A stretch of 64,000 nt of DNA from Salinivirga cyanobacteriivorans (GCF_001443605.1 NZ_CP013118.1:876225-940224), one strand, 5' to 3'; shown: positions 41,796-51,735, counted from the first letter of the stretch. Program-made: numbers and translations. Notes: generated by a model not told the origin, from the letters alone.

Positions 41796-42290
41796 ATGAG
41801 TGAATCTAAAGTAGCCCTCAAAAAATCAGACGTTGAAAAATTAAAAGCTGCCTGTAAGGAATTCAATAATGAAGGTGGTGAACTGATCAACGTACTGCAT
41901 AAAGCTCAGAGTATTTTTGGCTATCTGCCGGCAGAAGTACAGGAAATTGTGGCAGAAGAACTCAACGTACCCCTGGCAAAAGTTTATGGTGTGGTAACAT
42001 TTTATTCCTTCTTCACCATGATTCCAAAGGGACGCAATCCAATATCAATTTGCACCGGAACAGCATGTTATGTGCGTGGTGCCGATAAGGTATTAGACGA
42101 ATTTAAGCGATTGCTTAAAATTGAAGTTGGCGAAACATCTGCCGACGGTGAGTTCTCATTGAACTGCTTGCGTTGTGTTGGCGCATGTGGTTTGGCTCCT
42201 GTTGTGCTTGTAGGCGAAAAAACCTACGGACGTGTTTCTCCAGACGAGGTAAGAGATATTCTGAAAGAATACGATTACGTAGTAGATTAA
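41796..42290 (+). CDS. hydC: NADH-dependent hydrogenase subunit HydC (NuoE-like)
   Basis: 164 residues. [2Fe-2S] thioredoxin-like subunit with ligands CTGTACYVRG (about 86) and CLRCVGACGLAP (about 128). N-terminal helices contain the family segment HKAQSIFGYLPAEVQEIVAEEL and VYGVVTFYSFF. Third core subunit of the HydABC complex and last gene of the operon; a terminator follows at 42315. The gap after hydA is 42 bp. Confidence 0.95.
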   Translation: MSESKVALKKSDVEKLKAACKEFNNEGGELINVLHKAQSIFGYLPAEVQEIVAEELNVPLAKVYGVVTFYSFFTMIPKGRNPISICTGTACYVRGADKVLDEFKRLLKIEVGETSADGEFSLNCLRCVGACGLAPVVLVGEKTYGRVSPDEVRDILKEYDYVVD

Positions 42291-42314
42291 TAATTTAGTA
42301 TATTTATTTGAAAG

Positions 42315-42348
42315 GAGTCGTTTCGTTTTTGAAACGGCTCTTTTTTTT
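42315..42348. terminator. Terminator of the hydrogenase operon
   Basis: GAGTCGTTTC pairs with GAAACGGCTC (one G-T pair) around a six-base loop, followed by eight T. It lies 25 bp after hydC and 23 bp before the convergent gene's stop. Confidence 0.9.
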
Positions 42349-42370
42349 CAGACAAAAAATAGGCCTATTA

Positions 42371-42907
42371 TTAAATCGACCTGGAGCTTAAAGCTATATG
42401 CTCTAAATTTGTTAAAACGTTACCAGTATAGTCGACGATGGTCAATGAATCAACTTTCCCCTTAATTATAAATTTTGTTTTATTCCAGTCGTCTGCCAGT
42501 TTTTTTATTTTATACTTATCCGGTGAGTTGGCTATAGCAACATGAGGTATAAAATCAATATCTAACCTTAAACAGGTAAATAGCAAATCGCTATAAAGCC
42601 TGTCGTGAAGTTTCACAATTTTACTGTAGCCTTCATCTGGCACCAATAATAAATGGTAAAGATCTAAAATGGCATCCTTATTTACAGTTGCACATCTAAT
42701 TTTAAAGTCAATTTGTTCAACCCCATTGAGTTTTTTATAAATCTCCTCTAAAAATTTTGGTTTATCGACTTCATCTACAGGAAAAACAAAAGTGAAGTGA
42801 GGTTCAATTACAGAATAATACAATTCATCATTTTCTTTACGAAAGTCTTGTATCATCCTATAATCATTACGATTTAATACAGGATATGCTACTACTGCAA
42901 GTGCCAT
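42371..42907 (-). CDS. 2H-phosphoesterase family protein (2'-5' RNA ligase-like)
   Basis: 178 residues. The two His motifs of the 2H superfamily are PHFTFVFP (about 36) and PHVAIANSP (about 122; second motif weak, HxA rather than HxT). Members act on 2',3'-cyclic or 2',5'-linked RNA ends, or on other cyclic phosphates. Otherwise a typical two-lobed sequence of normal length. Single gene, convergent with the hydrogenase operon. Confidence 0.8.
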   Translation of the reverse strand: MALAVVAYPVLNRNDYRMIQDFRKENDELYYSVIEPHFTFVFPVDEVDKPKFLEEIYKKLNGVEQIDFKIRCATVNKDAILDLYHLLLVPDEGYSKIVKLHDRLYSDLLFTCLRLDIDFIPHVAIANSPDKYKIKKLADDWNKTKFIIKGKVDSLTIVDYTGNVLTNLEHIALSSRSI

Positions 42908-43057
42908 TTATAAATTAATACTTTATCAAATATAACGCTTTTTCTCCTTAAAGAAAGGCAATAATTAGGCTTATAAAATCACTAATTCCTTTATTAAATT
43001 ATTGTCAAAAACCAATTTACAATCATTTATGCAATTATAAAGAATGTCATAAACCTC

Positions 43058-45307
43058 TCACATATTGAACTTAACAGATACATATCCATTTCTCGGTGTA
43101 CCGGGGTAGTAATAGCGGGGTGCACTTCCTCCGAATGAAGGGGCATTGATCAAGAGCATAGCGGTGTAATGTGTGTCGAACAGGTTGCGAATACCTGTTG
43201 TGAAAGTTACTTGTGGTTTGTGCAATTGTCCCACCCGGGCACTAACACTCAGACTGGATATTTGGTGGCCACTGTAGGTAAGCGTGTTATCATCGGTCAT
43301 ATATTGGCGGCCGGCCATGCGATGATCAAGGTGCAGTGTGTAGCGACCGAACAACTCCATATGCAACATATTGTACCAATTGTATTCCGGGATACCGGGC
43401 AGGTGGTTGCCTGCATAGTCGTTACCCTGATCCTCAAACTCCACAAAACGGTTCACTGAATGGGCCAGTGTGCTGGTGATGGTAAGGTTAACGGCCGGAT
43501 TACTTAAAAAGCTGAGCGGGCGCACAATAGTTTGGAACTCTACCCCACCATGGTGTACTTTACCGGCATTGATACCCATAAACTGATCTTCGGCCAGCCG
43601 CCGGGTAACAAGCATATCGGTAATTTCCAGGCCATATAATGTGGCACTCAACCGCAATAGCTTCCTGTAGCGCCATCTTAAACCCAGCTCAGCCATAAGC
43701 CCCTGTTCGGGCTGTAAGTCGGTATTGACTAATCCATCGGGCATGAGGGTTTCTTCGAGCGAGGGCGGTGAAAAACCGTGCGATATGGCAGCAAACAGGT
43801 TGAGCGTTTCCCATGGTTCATAATTCACACCTACAGAAGGTGACCATACAGGGTCGAACTGATAACGTTCGAATGTAGTGCCCGGTTGCTGCAGATCTTT
43901 AAGCCGATACCGGACATGATTCAGACTTACCCCTGCCTGTGCTGTAATATTACCCGCGGGCTGCCACTGCATGAGTAATCCCGTGTTGGCATGTAGTTTA
44001 TGATCGAGCATTTCATTAATTAACGCTCCCTGCCCCGACTCTGTAGTTTCATATGTGGTCCAATTATAGTTTTCACGGGTCAAATGGGCGCTTAACGACA
44101 CCTGCCAGTTGCCCGCATAATATTTAAGGCGATTGGTAAACCCGGCAGCATGAGTTTCCTCATCAAGTATATTAAATGGACGTACTTCATACGGTTTGTT
44201 GTGTCTGAAATTCACTGTCAACTGGTTACGCCAGTGCTGCCCCATTATGGTGCGTGCCTGCAGATTTACCCCTACCCGGTCGTATTGTTCATAACCATTT
44301 ACAGCCTGCCAGTTATCGGCCGCCGAAGACGGACTGTTCCGAAAATCATTTTCGCTTAAAGAACTTGGGATTTCACCATAAAGCCCTGTGTAAAGCATCA
44401 TGATTGAAAAAGTGGTTTGAGCCACCTTTTGCCTGGCATTGAAGTAAAATGTTTGCCGTTCGTAGCGGTTATTATCGCGAAAACCATTACTATGGAAAAC
44501 AGAAGCATATCCACGGGCTGCAAAATGCTCATTGCGGGCCATTCCACCCACACCCAGCATTTTGCGACCAAAGTTTCCCACCTTCGTGGTAAGTAATGCG
44601 CCCTGCCTATAATCATCAAAACCGGTGGTATTTATTTTCACCACGCCACCCAAACCTGAGCCATAGAGAGTAGCGGCAGGCCCTTTTAAAACCTCTACCG
44701 ACTCCATAATGGCAGGTGGCAGGTCTTCCAGCACAGTTACCCCATTACCATCGGTAAGCGGGAATGTTCCCAGATAAGCTCGTATACGATTAGAACTATA
44801 TGGGGTACGCGAGCCTACACCTCTAATCGTGAGCCGGTTCGTATTATTGGTGCCTGATTGCATGTATACGCCAGGCAAAGCATTAAGCTGACTGCCCGGC
44901 ACAGCGCTTTGATGTGCAAACAGGGATTTGCTTTCGCGATAGGCTATGGAAGATGGCGACTTACGCAACGCTCTTGCCGACTGGTCTACAGCCACAATTA
45001 CCTCATCAAGATTTTGGCTAAGCCTTTTAAGGTAAACTACTGCAGGAGATTCCGGGAATGGCTTATGTAAAGTATATGCATCATACCCATGTCGAAAGAC
45101 AACTATGCTATCTACATCCTCCATAGCATCTTTGGTAATCTCCAACACGCCGTTTGGTCTAATCTCATAATTCATGACACCTGATAACGAAACTCCCTGC
45201 AACGGCTCATCGCTGTGGCTGTCGCGCACTTCGAGCAGGTACTGCCCGTAACTTGCAAAGCCGAACAGCACAAAGAAGAAAAAAATAAGAAAAAAGCGTT
45301 TAATCAT
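43058..45307 (-). CDS. TonB-dependent outer membrane receptor
   Basis: 749 residues with signal peptide (about 1-21). A carboxypeptidase-D-like regulatory domain (about 25-95) precedes the plug: VAVDQSARALRKSPSSIAY, LPGVYMQSGTNNTNRLTIRGVGSRT, then VEVLKGPAATLYGSGLGGVVKIN, followed by a beta-barrel ending in an aromatic NGYVSVKFNM. FecA/BtuB-like, for siderophore, metal or vitamin. It shares a 4-bp overlap (45304-45307) with the upstream cytochrome/sugar dehydrogenase gene, so both are expressed together. Ligand not determinable. Confidence 0.92.
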   Translation of the reverse strand: MIKRFFLIFFFFVLFGFASYGQYLLEVRDSHSDEPLQGVSLSGVMNYEIRPNGVLEITKDAMEDVDSIVVFRHGYDAYTLHKPFPESPAVVYLKRLSQNLDEVIVAVDQSARALRKSPSSIAYRESKSLFAHQSAVPGSQLNALPGVYMQSGTNNTNRLTIRGVGSRTPYSSNRIRAYLGTFPLTDGNGVTVLEDLPPAIMESVEVLKGPAATLYGSGLGGVVKINTTGFDDYRQGALLTTKVGNFGRKMLGVGGMARNEHFAARGYASVFHSNGFRDNNRYERQTFYFNARQKVAQTTFSIMMLYTGLYGEIPSSLSENDFRNSPSSAADNWQAVNGYEQYDRVGVNLQARTIMGQHWRNQLTVNFRHNKPYEVRPFNILDEETHAAGFTNRLKYYAGNWQVSLSAHLTRENYNWTTYETTESGQGALINEMLDHKLHANTGLLMQWQPAGNITAQAGVSLNHVRYRLKDLQQPGTTFERYQFDPVWSPSVGVNYEPWETLNLFAAISHGFSPPSLEETLMPDGLVNTDLQPEQGLMAELGLRWRYRKLLRLSATLYGLEITDMLVTRRLAEDQFMGINAGKVHHGGVEFQTIVRPLSFLSNPAVNLTITSTLAHSVNRFVEFEDQGNDYAGNHLPGIPEYNWYNMLHMELFGRYTLHLDHRMAGRQYMTDDNTLTYSGHQISSLSVSARVGQLHKPQVTFTTGIRNLFDTHYTAMLLINAPSFGGSAPRYYYPGTPRNGYVSVKFNM

Positions 45308-46749
45308 TCATTCACCGGCAACAATTTCACAATAAATCCGGGTTTCTCTGCCGCCACATAAAGGAAACCATCAGGCCCCACTTCTACATTACGCACACGG
45401 CCAATACCTTCGAGCAATTTTTCCTGATCGACCACCTCATTGCCATCGAGCTCGACCCGTTCAAGGTACTTAAAGCGTAACGAACCTACCATAATATTGT
45501 TTTTCCAGCCCGGGTACCGGTCACTGGTAACAAAGGTCGTTCCGCATGGTGCAATAGAAGGTGTCCACTGGATAATAGGCTGTGCCATGCCTTCTTTATG
45601 TGTAATATCGGTGAATTTGGTGCCATCATAATTTATTCCGTATGAAATTACCGGCCAACCATAATTTACACCCGGACGAATAAGGTTCAACTCATCGCCA
45701 CCGCGCGGGCCATGTTCTGTAACCCATATATCGCCTGTGTCGGGGTGCATAGTAGTTCCTTGCGGGTTGCGGTGCCCATATGAATAAATAGACGGCATGG
45801 CGTCAGGCTTTTCTACAAACGGATTATCTTTGGGAATGCGGCCATCGTCGTGTATACGGTGAATTTTACCGTTGTGGTTTTCGAGGGTTTGAGGATTTAC
45901 TTCCCGGCGTCCACGATCTCCAATCCCGAACCACAAATAACCATCCTTATCGAATTGCAGTTTGCAGCCCCAGTGATACGACTTGCGTGAATCGGGTTTG
46001 CCATCAAATATTTTCTCCTGATCGACTAGCTTATTGCCTTCTATGCGTGCCCGCATTATAGCAGTATTACCAGCTTTAGGATCTTCATTGGAGGGTTCGG
46101 AATAAGCGAAATAAAACCAACCGTTAGATTCATATTCGGGATGCAGGCGCAAATCGAGTAACCCACCCTGCCCTTTCGGAAGAATATCGGGCAATCCTTG
46201 CATTTCAGTAAGCTCACCCTCATGCAGCCGATAGAGGGTACCAGAACGCTCTGAAATCAGCATATCGCCATTAGGTAAAAATTCCATTCCCCAGGGTACA
46301 TCCAGTCCGGCTATTACTGTATCAATGGTAAAATTTTGTTTCTTAGTTTTTATTACCTGATCAGCCAAAAAAGCAGGCTTTAATTTCTTATGGTCCTTAG
46401 GTACTTCTTTGCGAATATATTTGGCTAGCGCCATAATTTCATCATCAGAAAAAGTTTCTTTAAATGCAGGCATACCTTCCTCTTTTTTACCAAACTTTAT
46501 ACTTTCAAAGGCAATTTGGTCGTTTCCGCTAGTCATCCATTCCCGTTGATCGAAACGTTGCAGGTTCTCACCATGACAACCAGCGCAGTAATTAAGGTAT
46601 TTTTCCTGCACATCGGGATTTACAGATTTATTCATACCAAACATATGGTTAAGGGTGGTATGGCTGAAGCTGATCCAGGAAACCAACATGGTTCCCAGCA
46701 CTATAACAGCAACAATAGTGAAGATGATTTTGAGCTTGGATTTTGACAT
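45304..46749 (-). CDS. Cytochrome c / PQQ-type sugar dehydrogenase fusion
   Basis: About 481 residues from the ATG at 46747-46749 (MSKSKLKIIFTIVAV); the frame is open 120 bp upstream but the signal anchor begins here. Residues about 10-30 are a membrane anchor, followed by a class I cytochrome c with CAGCHGENLQRF (about 52), then a glucose/sorbosone-dehydrogenase beta-propeller (from about 130, PWGMEFLPNGDMLISERSG to FRHR-type HRNPQG and THKEGMAQP). Periplasmic oxidation of a sugar or aldehyde with electrons to the cytochrome. Start overlaps the TonB receptor's; a sugar-linked role for the receptor is plausible. Confidence 0.9.
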   Translation of the reverse strand: MSKSKLKIIFTIVAVIVLGTMLVSWISFSHTTLNHMFGMNKSVNPDVQEKYLNYCAGCHGENLQRFDQREWMTSGNDQIAFESIKFGKKEEGMPAFKETFSDDEIMALAKYIRKEVPKDHKKLKPAFLADQVIKTKKQNFTIDTVIAGLDVPWGMEFLPNGDMLISERSGTLYRLHEGELTEMQGLPDILPKGQGGLLDLRLHPEYESNGWFYFAYSEPSNEDPKAGNTAIMRARIEGNKLVDQEKIFDGKPDSRKSYHWGCKLQFDKDGYLWFGIGDRGRREVNPQTLENHNGKIHRIHDDGRIPKDNPFVEKPDAMPSIYSYGHRNPQGTTMHPDTGDIWVTEHGPRGGDELNLIRPGVNYGWPVISYGINYDGTKFTDITHKEGMAQPIIQWTPSIAPCGTTFVTSDRYPGWKNNIMVGSLRFKYLERVELDGNEVVDQEKLLEGIGRVRNVEVGPDGFLYVAAEKPGFIVKLLPVNE

Positions 46750-46974
46750 AGTACATAAATTTACCGGCTTTAACCACATTTTTATGCAATATAAGAAAGA
46801 AATATCAAAATTCAACATCGAATACACCCAATATTTAACGAAAAGGAGGGGCATAAAAATCTCTAACACAGAATGCTATATATACAGGCACAAAGTATAG
46901 ACAGTGTAAAAAAGAATAAACAGAAGAGTTACTTAAAATTACTATAACCAGGTTTAATAGATAGGAAATTTATG

Positions 46975-47337
46975 TTATGCACCGGCAATGGCTGCATCAA
47001 CCTCTTTCATTTTAAAGGGTTTCTGAAAGTATTTCTTTATTACCCCCTGATTTAAAGCCTCCTGGATTTCATCTGTTATTTCATATCCTGTTAATATATA
47101 GAAATCAATCATGGGATATTTTACACGAGCTGAAGCAATAAATTCCAGACCATTCATTCCGGGCATACGCATATCGCTAATTACCACATCAGGGGTTTCC
47201 ATTGCTTCCAACAGATTAAGGGCTTTCATACCTGATTCGGCAATGGTTACACCATAGTGTTTTTTAAACATATTTTGAAACAACACCAGATTAATGTGCT
47301 CATCATCGACGTAAAGAATGCGTTTTTGATTGTTCAT
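46975..47337 (-). CDS. Single-domain response regulator
   Basis: About 120 residues from the ATG at 47335-47337 (MNNQKRILYVDDEH); a TTG two codons upstream is unlikely. Receiver domain only: acidic pair DDE (about 9-11), phospho-acceptor Asp in VISDMRMPGMNG (about 53), Thr in FYILTGY and Lys in FQKPFKMKE. No output domain. It follows the histidine kinase by 7 bp and is probably its partner, working by protein-protein contact like CheY. Confidence 0.92.
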   Translation of the reverse strand: MNNQKRILYVDDEHINLVLFQNMFKKHYGVTIAESGMKALNLLEAMETPDVVISDMRMPGMNGLEFIASARVKYPMIDFYILTGYEITDEIQEALNQGVIKKYFQKPFKMKEVDAAIAGA

Positions 47338-47344
47338 ATACAAT

Positions 47345-48862
47345 TCATTTGATGGGAAAGTAAATTACAAACATTGTTCCCTTTTTGACTTCAGATTGGC
47401 ATAATATTTCTCCACCATGCTCACGAACAATCTTTTGGGAGATCGAAAGCCCCAATCCAGTGCCCATTCCGGGGTCTTTTGTTGTAAAAAACGGATCGAA
47501 AATATGTTTTAGATCATTCTTTTTAATTCCTTTTCCATCATCTTTAATCGATATCTCAATTTTATTGTTTTCTGCCTGCGTAACGATGTGTATGTTGCCC
47601 CCTCCTTCAATAGCATGCACTGCATTTAATAAAATATTGAGCAAAACCTGATGAATTTGGCCTTGATTGGCCAGAAAATCCGGCAAATATTCACCATAGG
47701 TTTTATGTATCTGAATTCTGTTTTTATATTGATTGTAGAGCATCGTCAGGCAATCGTCAACAACCTGGTTTATATTAATCCTGGTCTTGGTTAGATCTTC
47801 TCGCCTCGAATACCGTCCAAGACTCTTAACGATATTCACAGCTCTATCGACACCCGTATTTATGGCATTAAAATAGGGTTCCAATTGTCGTTTTTCTTCC
47901 TGAAGATACTCTTCCATAAATTCCTCAATCGCCTGAACTCCATTATAAATATAATTCACCGGATTATTAATTTCGTGAGCGACACCAGCCGTTAAAATTC
48001 CAAGTGAGGCCATTTTTTCTGATTCAATAAGTTTGGCCTGAGCGTCCTTTAACTCATTAAATGTTTTAGACAACATTTCATTATTTGCAGTTAACTCATC
48101 CTGGTAAGAAATGAGCTCCTCATTTTGAGTCTGTAGCTCTTCACGATTTTCTTTTAATTCTTCATTCTGAGTTCCCAGTTCTTCTGCTTGCTCTCTAATA
48201 CGGTTGGATTTTTCCTTCAGTTCATTATTGGTTCTTTCCAACTGATCCTCATATCTTACGTTTTGAATTCTGAGATAATAAATGGATAAGTTGAAGAAAA
48301 TAAATACGGCTATATGCGAAAGCTTTAAGAAAAATAGATTGTCTATAATAAAGGGAATAATGCTTGCCTGACTTTCATCAACCCAAATCATTACTAAATC
48401 AACAAAAACTAACACCACCATGTAATAAATCATGGAAATAAAGAACAATAATCGCTCTTTCCTATAAGACAAAATAAAATGTGGAATTAAGGATAGAGCC
48501 ACCAGCCCAAGGGGGACATAGAAAAAAAATTCATCTAAAATATGACCAAAAAGAACAGGTAAAAAACCAAAGATGAAAGCAGGTAAAAAAATCAAACTTA
48601 TTTTACTGATAAAAATCAGTTTAAAACGTGTGAGCAATAAATTTACCAGGGCGATGCCAAAGATTAGGATTATCCGATAGCTACCATAAGACATCTGATT
48701 TTTATCTACAAAAAATAAAATCAGCTCGATGATAAATATACTGAATAGAGTACTGAAAAGGATCAGATTGATCCAGTTCATCAATGTGACATTTCTACGC
48801 TCATATTCATTAACAACAGCTTTTGTTCCGAACTTGCTGATTTGGCTAAAAATATTACCCAT
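47345..48862 (-). CDS. Membrane histidine kinase with coiled-coil linker
   Basis: About 505 residues from the ATG at 48860-48862; a TTG extension of nine codons exists. Six or so hydrophobic helices (about 30-215), then a long Glu/Asn-rich coiled coil (ELGTQNEELKENREELQTQN), then HisKA with the phospho-His in AGVAHEINNPVNYIYNG (about 300) and HATPase (N box QVLLNILLNAVHAI, G1 DDGKGIK, F box FDPFFTTKD, G2 GTGLGLSIS). Close relative of the kinase at 48950; co-encoded with the response regulator downstream. Confidence 0.92.
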   Translation of the reverse strand: MGNIFSQISKFGTKAVVNEYERRNVTLMNWINLILFSTLFSIFIIELILFFVDKNQMSYGSYRIILIFGIALVNLLLTRFKLIFISKISLIFLPAFIFGFLPVLFGHILDEFFFYVPLGLVALSLIPHFILSYRKERLLFFISMIYYMVVLVFVDLVMIWVDESQASIIPFIIDNLFFLKLSHIAVFIFFNLSIYYLRIQNVRYEDQLERTNNELKEKSNRIREQAEELGTQNEELKENREELQTQNEELISYQDELTANNEMLSKTFNELKDAQAKLIESEKMASLGILTAGVAHEINNPVNYIYNGVQAIEEFMEEYLQEEKRQLEPYFNAINTGVDRAVNIVKSLGRYSRREDLTKTRININQVVDDCLTMLYNQYKNRIQIHKTYGEYLPDFLANQGQIHQVLLNILLNAVHAIEGGGNIHIVTQAENNKIEISIKDDGKGIKKNDLKHIFDPFFTTKDPGMGTGLGLSISQKIVREHGGEILCQSEVKKGTMFVIYFPIK

Positions 48863-48949
48863 ATGCAGATGATAAAAGAACAACACCAAGGTACAAAAAA
48901 ACAGTGTGTTTATGGACTTAATTCATTTATAAAGGTCTTTTAAAAATCA

Positions 48950-50365
48950 TTACTCAGCTTTATGATCAAGAGGCAATCTTATCAAAAAGGCAGTGCCATT
49001 CTGCAATTGTGATTCACATTCAATGTTACCTCCATGATCATTCACAATTTTTTGAGATATAGAAAGCCCAAGCCCAGTTCCTTTACCAGGATCTTTTGTG
49101 GTAAAAAAAGGATCGAAAATATGCTTCAAATCACCAGGCTTTATTCCTTCTCCATCATCCTTAATTCTTACTTCGAATTCATCTGCATTTTTCTGTGTGT
49201 ATATGGTTATATTGCCTTCATTAAAACAGGCGTCTATGGCATTGACCAATATATTAAGAAACACCTGGTGAATTTGCCCTTCATTACCCAAAATAGTAAG
49301 ATCCTGTTCGCTGTATTTCCGATGTATTTTTATGCGGTTTTTGTACTTATTATATAGCATTGTCAGGCAATCATCCAAAACTTCATGCAAATCGAAATTA
49401 TTCCAGGGTAACTCTTCACTTCTTGTGTAGCGACCAAGGCTTTTGACAATATTTACAGTTCGATCGACACCGGTATTGATAGCATCGAAATACGGGTTCA
49501 GATGGGGTATATGTTCTGGGAATCGCTCTTTAATATAATCCTCAACTGCGTTTGTGCCACTGTATATAAAATTCACCGGGTTGTTGATTTCATGTGCTAC
49601 CCCTGCAGTAAGAATACCCAGCGAGGCCATCTTTTCTGATTGTACAAGTTGATTCTGAGCTCCCTTAAGCGATTCGAGGGTATCCTGTAGTTCTTCACGT
49701 TGCTCAAAAAGTTCCTCATTGGCTGATTTGAGTTCTTCGTTTGTTGTTTCAAGCTCTTCTGTACGTTTACTTACAAGTCTTTCAAGATGGTCTTTATACT
49801 GCTTTAGCTCATGGAGCAAATTTTCATATCGTCCGAGCATTTTACGCATGATAAGCAAAATAATAAATGCCACAATGGTAATATGAATGGCATTAATAAT
49901 CCATGGATAAAACTTCAGTACATAATCATTGGGGTGATATTCCTTTGGCAAGCTTTGAATACCTGAATAATGCATATAACCTATAGCAATAAAACCAATT
50001 AGAACAATGCTATGAAAAATAATAACACGGGAAAAGGAAAAGTATAAAAATGAAAAAAACGGAATGAGTACAATATAAATTCTTGCTGCAGAAAAAACCC
50101 CGTAGAAAAATGCATCGTACATCGAAAAAAAGAAAACAAGCAGTAAAAATACCGATGCTTTGAATATGGTTGAAAGTTTCTTACGAAAAATAGTGACCGT
50201 AATAAGAGTAAGGATTACCAAAAGTTCGAGGAAATGAGTAATCGATACATCATTATTCATAAGCCGGGTAAGGCTAATCAAGTAGGCAACAGTACCGAGA
50301 CTCGCTGTAATAATCAGCGAGACATCCAGGATATTTTTTCGTAGCTGATCAATATTGTTGCTCAT
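48950..50365 (-). CDS. Membrane histidine kinase with coiled-coil linker (paralogue)
   Basis: About 471 residues from the ATG at 50363-50365; the frame extends 57 bp upstream into the preceding gene's end. Six-helix N-terminal region, then a coiled coil (TEELETTNEELKSANEELFEQREEL), HisKA AGVAHEINNPVNFIYSG (about 270) and HATPase with DDGEGIK, FDPFFTTKDPGKGTGLGLS. It matches its downstream neighbour across the kinase core, so the pair looks like a tandem duplication; it lacks its own regulator and may share the one at 46975. Confidence 0.92.
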   Translation of the reverse strand: MSNNIDQLRKNILDVSLIITASLGTVAYLISLTRLMNNDVSITHFLELLVILTLITVTIFRKKLSTIFKASVFLLLVFFFSMYDAFFYGVFSAARIYIVLIPFFSFLYFSFSRVIIFHSIVLIGFIAIGYMHYSGIQSLPKEYHPNDYVLKFYPWIINAIHITIVAFIILLIMRKMLGRYENLLHELKQYKDHLERLVSKRTEELETTNEELKSANEELFEQREELQDTLESLKGAQNQLVQSEKMASLGILTAGVAHEINNPVNFIYSGTNAVEDYIKERFPEHIPHLNPYFDAINTGVDRTVNIVKSLGRYTRSEELPWNNFDLHEVLDDCLTMLYNKYKNRIKIHRKYSEQDLTILGNEGQIHQVFLNILVNAIDACFNEGNITIYTQKNADEFEVRIKDDGEGIKPGDLKHIFDPFFTTKDPGKGTGLGLSISQKIVNDHGGNIECESQLQNGTAFLIRLPLDHKAE

Positions 50366-50405
50366 AGCAATCAATTTTAGGTTTCTCCATATTACAGGTA
50401 AACCA

Positions 50406-50909
50406 TTATTCGGGTCGATCAATATTAATTAAATAATTGCTTACCGGGGCATAATGAAAAGCGACCTCCCCATTTGGATCCAGTTCTTTATACACCTCCT
50501 CATCAATTCGGTGGCGTACATTATCGACAATTACATAATATGTTTTAAAAGCATTCATTTCCTGTCCAACGTACAGAGTTCCACTCCCGGCTTCAAAATC
50601 CCGCTTCTCTTCTAACTTCTGAATCGGCTTTAAAAACACATTTTTCACCTTGTTTTTAATGTCTGCACGGTAGTTTTTGGTCATGTTAAAGTGCATTAAA
50701 GCAGTTAATCCGATAACAAGAATAATGAGTAACCAGGTAAGATCAATACCCGCAATCAGAAACAGTTCCGGATTTATATTAGCTATAGTCATAACCACTA
50801 CCACACCGGGCACCAATAACATCAAAGGGAAAAGTATACCTGGGCGGAACTGCAATTTCAGGGTTCTGATATCTGATTTAGTGAGCGGGACTTTTTTATA
50901 ATCTTGCAT
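50406..50909 (-). CDS. Hypothetical membrane protein
   Basis: 167 residues. Two predicted helices (about 28-50 and 55-75), then a cytoplasmic or periplasmic beta-rich domain (SGTLYVGQEMNAFKTYYVIVDNVRHRID). No family recognised. It precedes the histidine kinase at 48950 by 40 bp on the same strand and follows the lipoprotein gene at 50921, so a five-gene unit 51649-46975 is possible. Confidence 0.6.
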   Translation of the reverse strand: MQDYKKVPLTKSDIRTLKLQFRPGILFPLMLLVPGVVVVMTIANINPELFLIAGIDLTWLLIILVIGLTALMHFNMTKNYRADIKNKVKNVFLKPIQKLEEKRDFEAGSGTLYVGQEMNAFKTYYVIVDNVRHRIDEEVYKELDPNGEVAFHYAPVSNYLINIDRPE

Positions 50910-50920
50910 TGGTCAAGTTT

Positions 50921-51649
50921 TTAATTTTCATAAGCCTGAATAAACTCTGCCGCTCCGCCAATCACCCTAAACTCCCAGTAGCGATGATTTATACAGCCAG
51001 CCGGGCAATCGCCCCAGCCAATACTAAATGTGAGTTTGGCAAAGTCGTTGTTGCGTTCCATTGTAATTGTATTCCCATCACCAACACAGCCAGGATACAA
51101 ATCAGACAAAAGCACAGCATCAATTTGCTCAAATTCATGTGCAATGGGTATCATATTCCAGATTTCCTGTGTATAAAGGGTCAGCCAGGGAAATTCAGGA
51201 TAACTATATGCTAATTTTACCGAGTCAAATGCATAAATGTTCAGCAAGCTATCGAGCAGTGCATTACCTGTAGGAGTCACTCCATTTACCATATTTTGAA
51301 CTTCCGGCGCATCGGTTTGTACTTTTAAACTCAGACCGTTCATCATAATGCAACAGCGCGTATGAATTTCATATACAGCAAAAACGGTATCGCGCTCAGG
51401 AATATCAAGTTCATAAACGGCATTAATCAACTCAAAAACCCTGTCAATCTCTTCATGGTTTAAAATGGGCTCGCTGTAGTTGGGATGATTCGGATTATTG
51501 ATGATCTCCTGTTGGTACAATTGAATGGCATCTGTACGATATGATTCTATATCCACGCTATTGGAACTGCCATTTTTAATGTCATCAGCATTTCCAAAAT
51601 GGCAACCTTTTATTAAAATAAAGAGCAGGGCTAAACAAAAAAGACGCAT
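50921..51649 (-). CDS. Exported protein of unknown function
   Basis: 242 residues with a signal peptide; the Cys in LIKGC (about 16) could be lipidated. The mature protein has a helical first half (IELIN-type ERVFELINAVYELDIPERD) and several Cys in the second half (CCIMMNG; GCVGDGN; CPAGCINHRYWEFRV) that may form disulfides or bind a metal. No family recognised. Ends 12 bp before the membrane protein gene at 50406-50909. Confidence 0.6.
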   Translation of the reverse strand: MRLFCLALLFILIKGCHFGNADDIKNGSSNSVDIESYRTDAIQLYQQEIINNPNHPNYSEPILNHEEIDRVFELINAVYELDIPERDTVFAVYEIHTRCCIMMNGLSLKVQTDAPEVQNMVNGVTPTGNALLDSLLNIYAFDSVKLAYSYPEFPWLTLYTQEIWNMIPIAHEFEQIDAVLLSDLYPGCVGDGNTITMERNNDFAKLTFSIGWGDCPAGCINHRYWEFRVIGGAAEFIQAYEN

Positions 51650-51735
51650 TATTAAAGCAGTTTAGTTATAGATATAAATCTACAAAAGTATAACAACGAA
51701 AGCAAAAAAACTTGATTACCGTATGAATAAAACAG

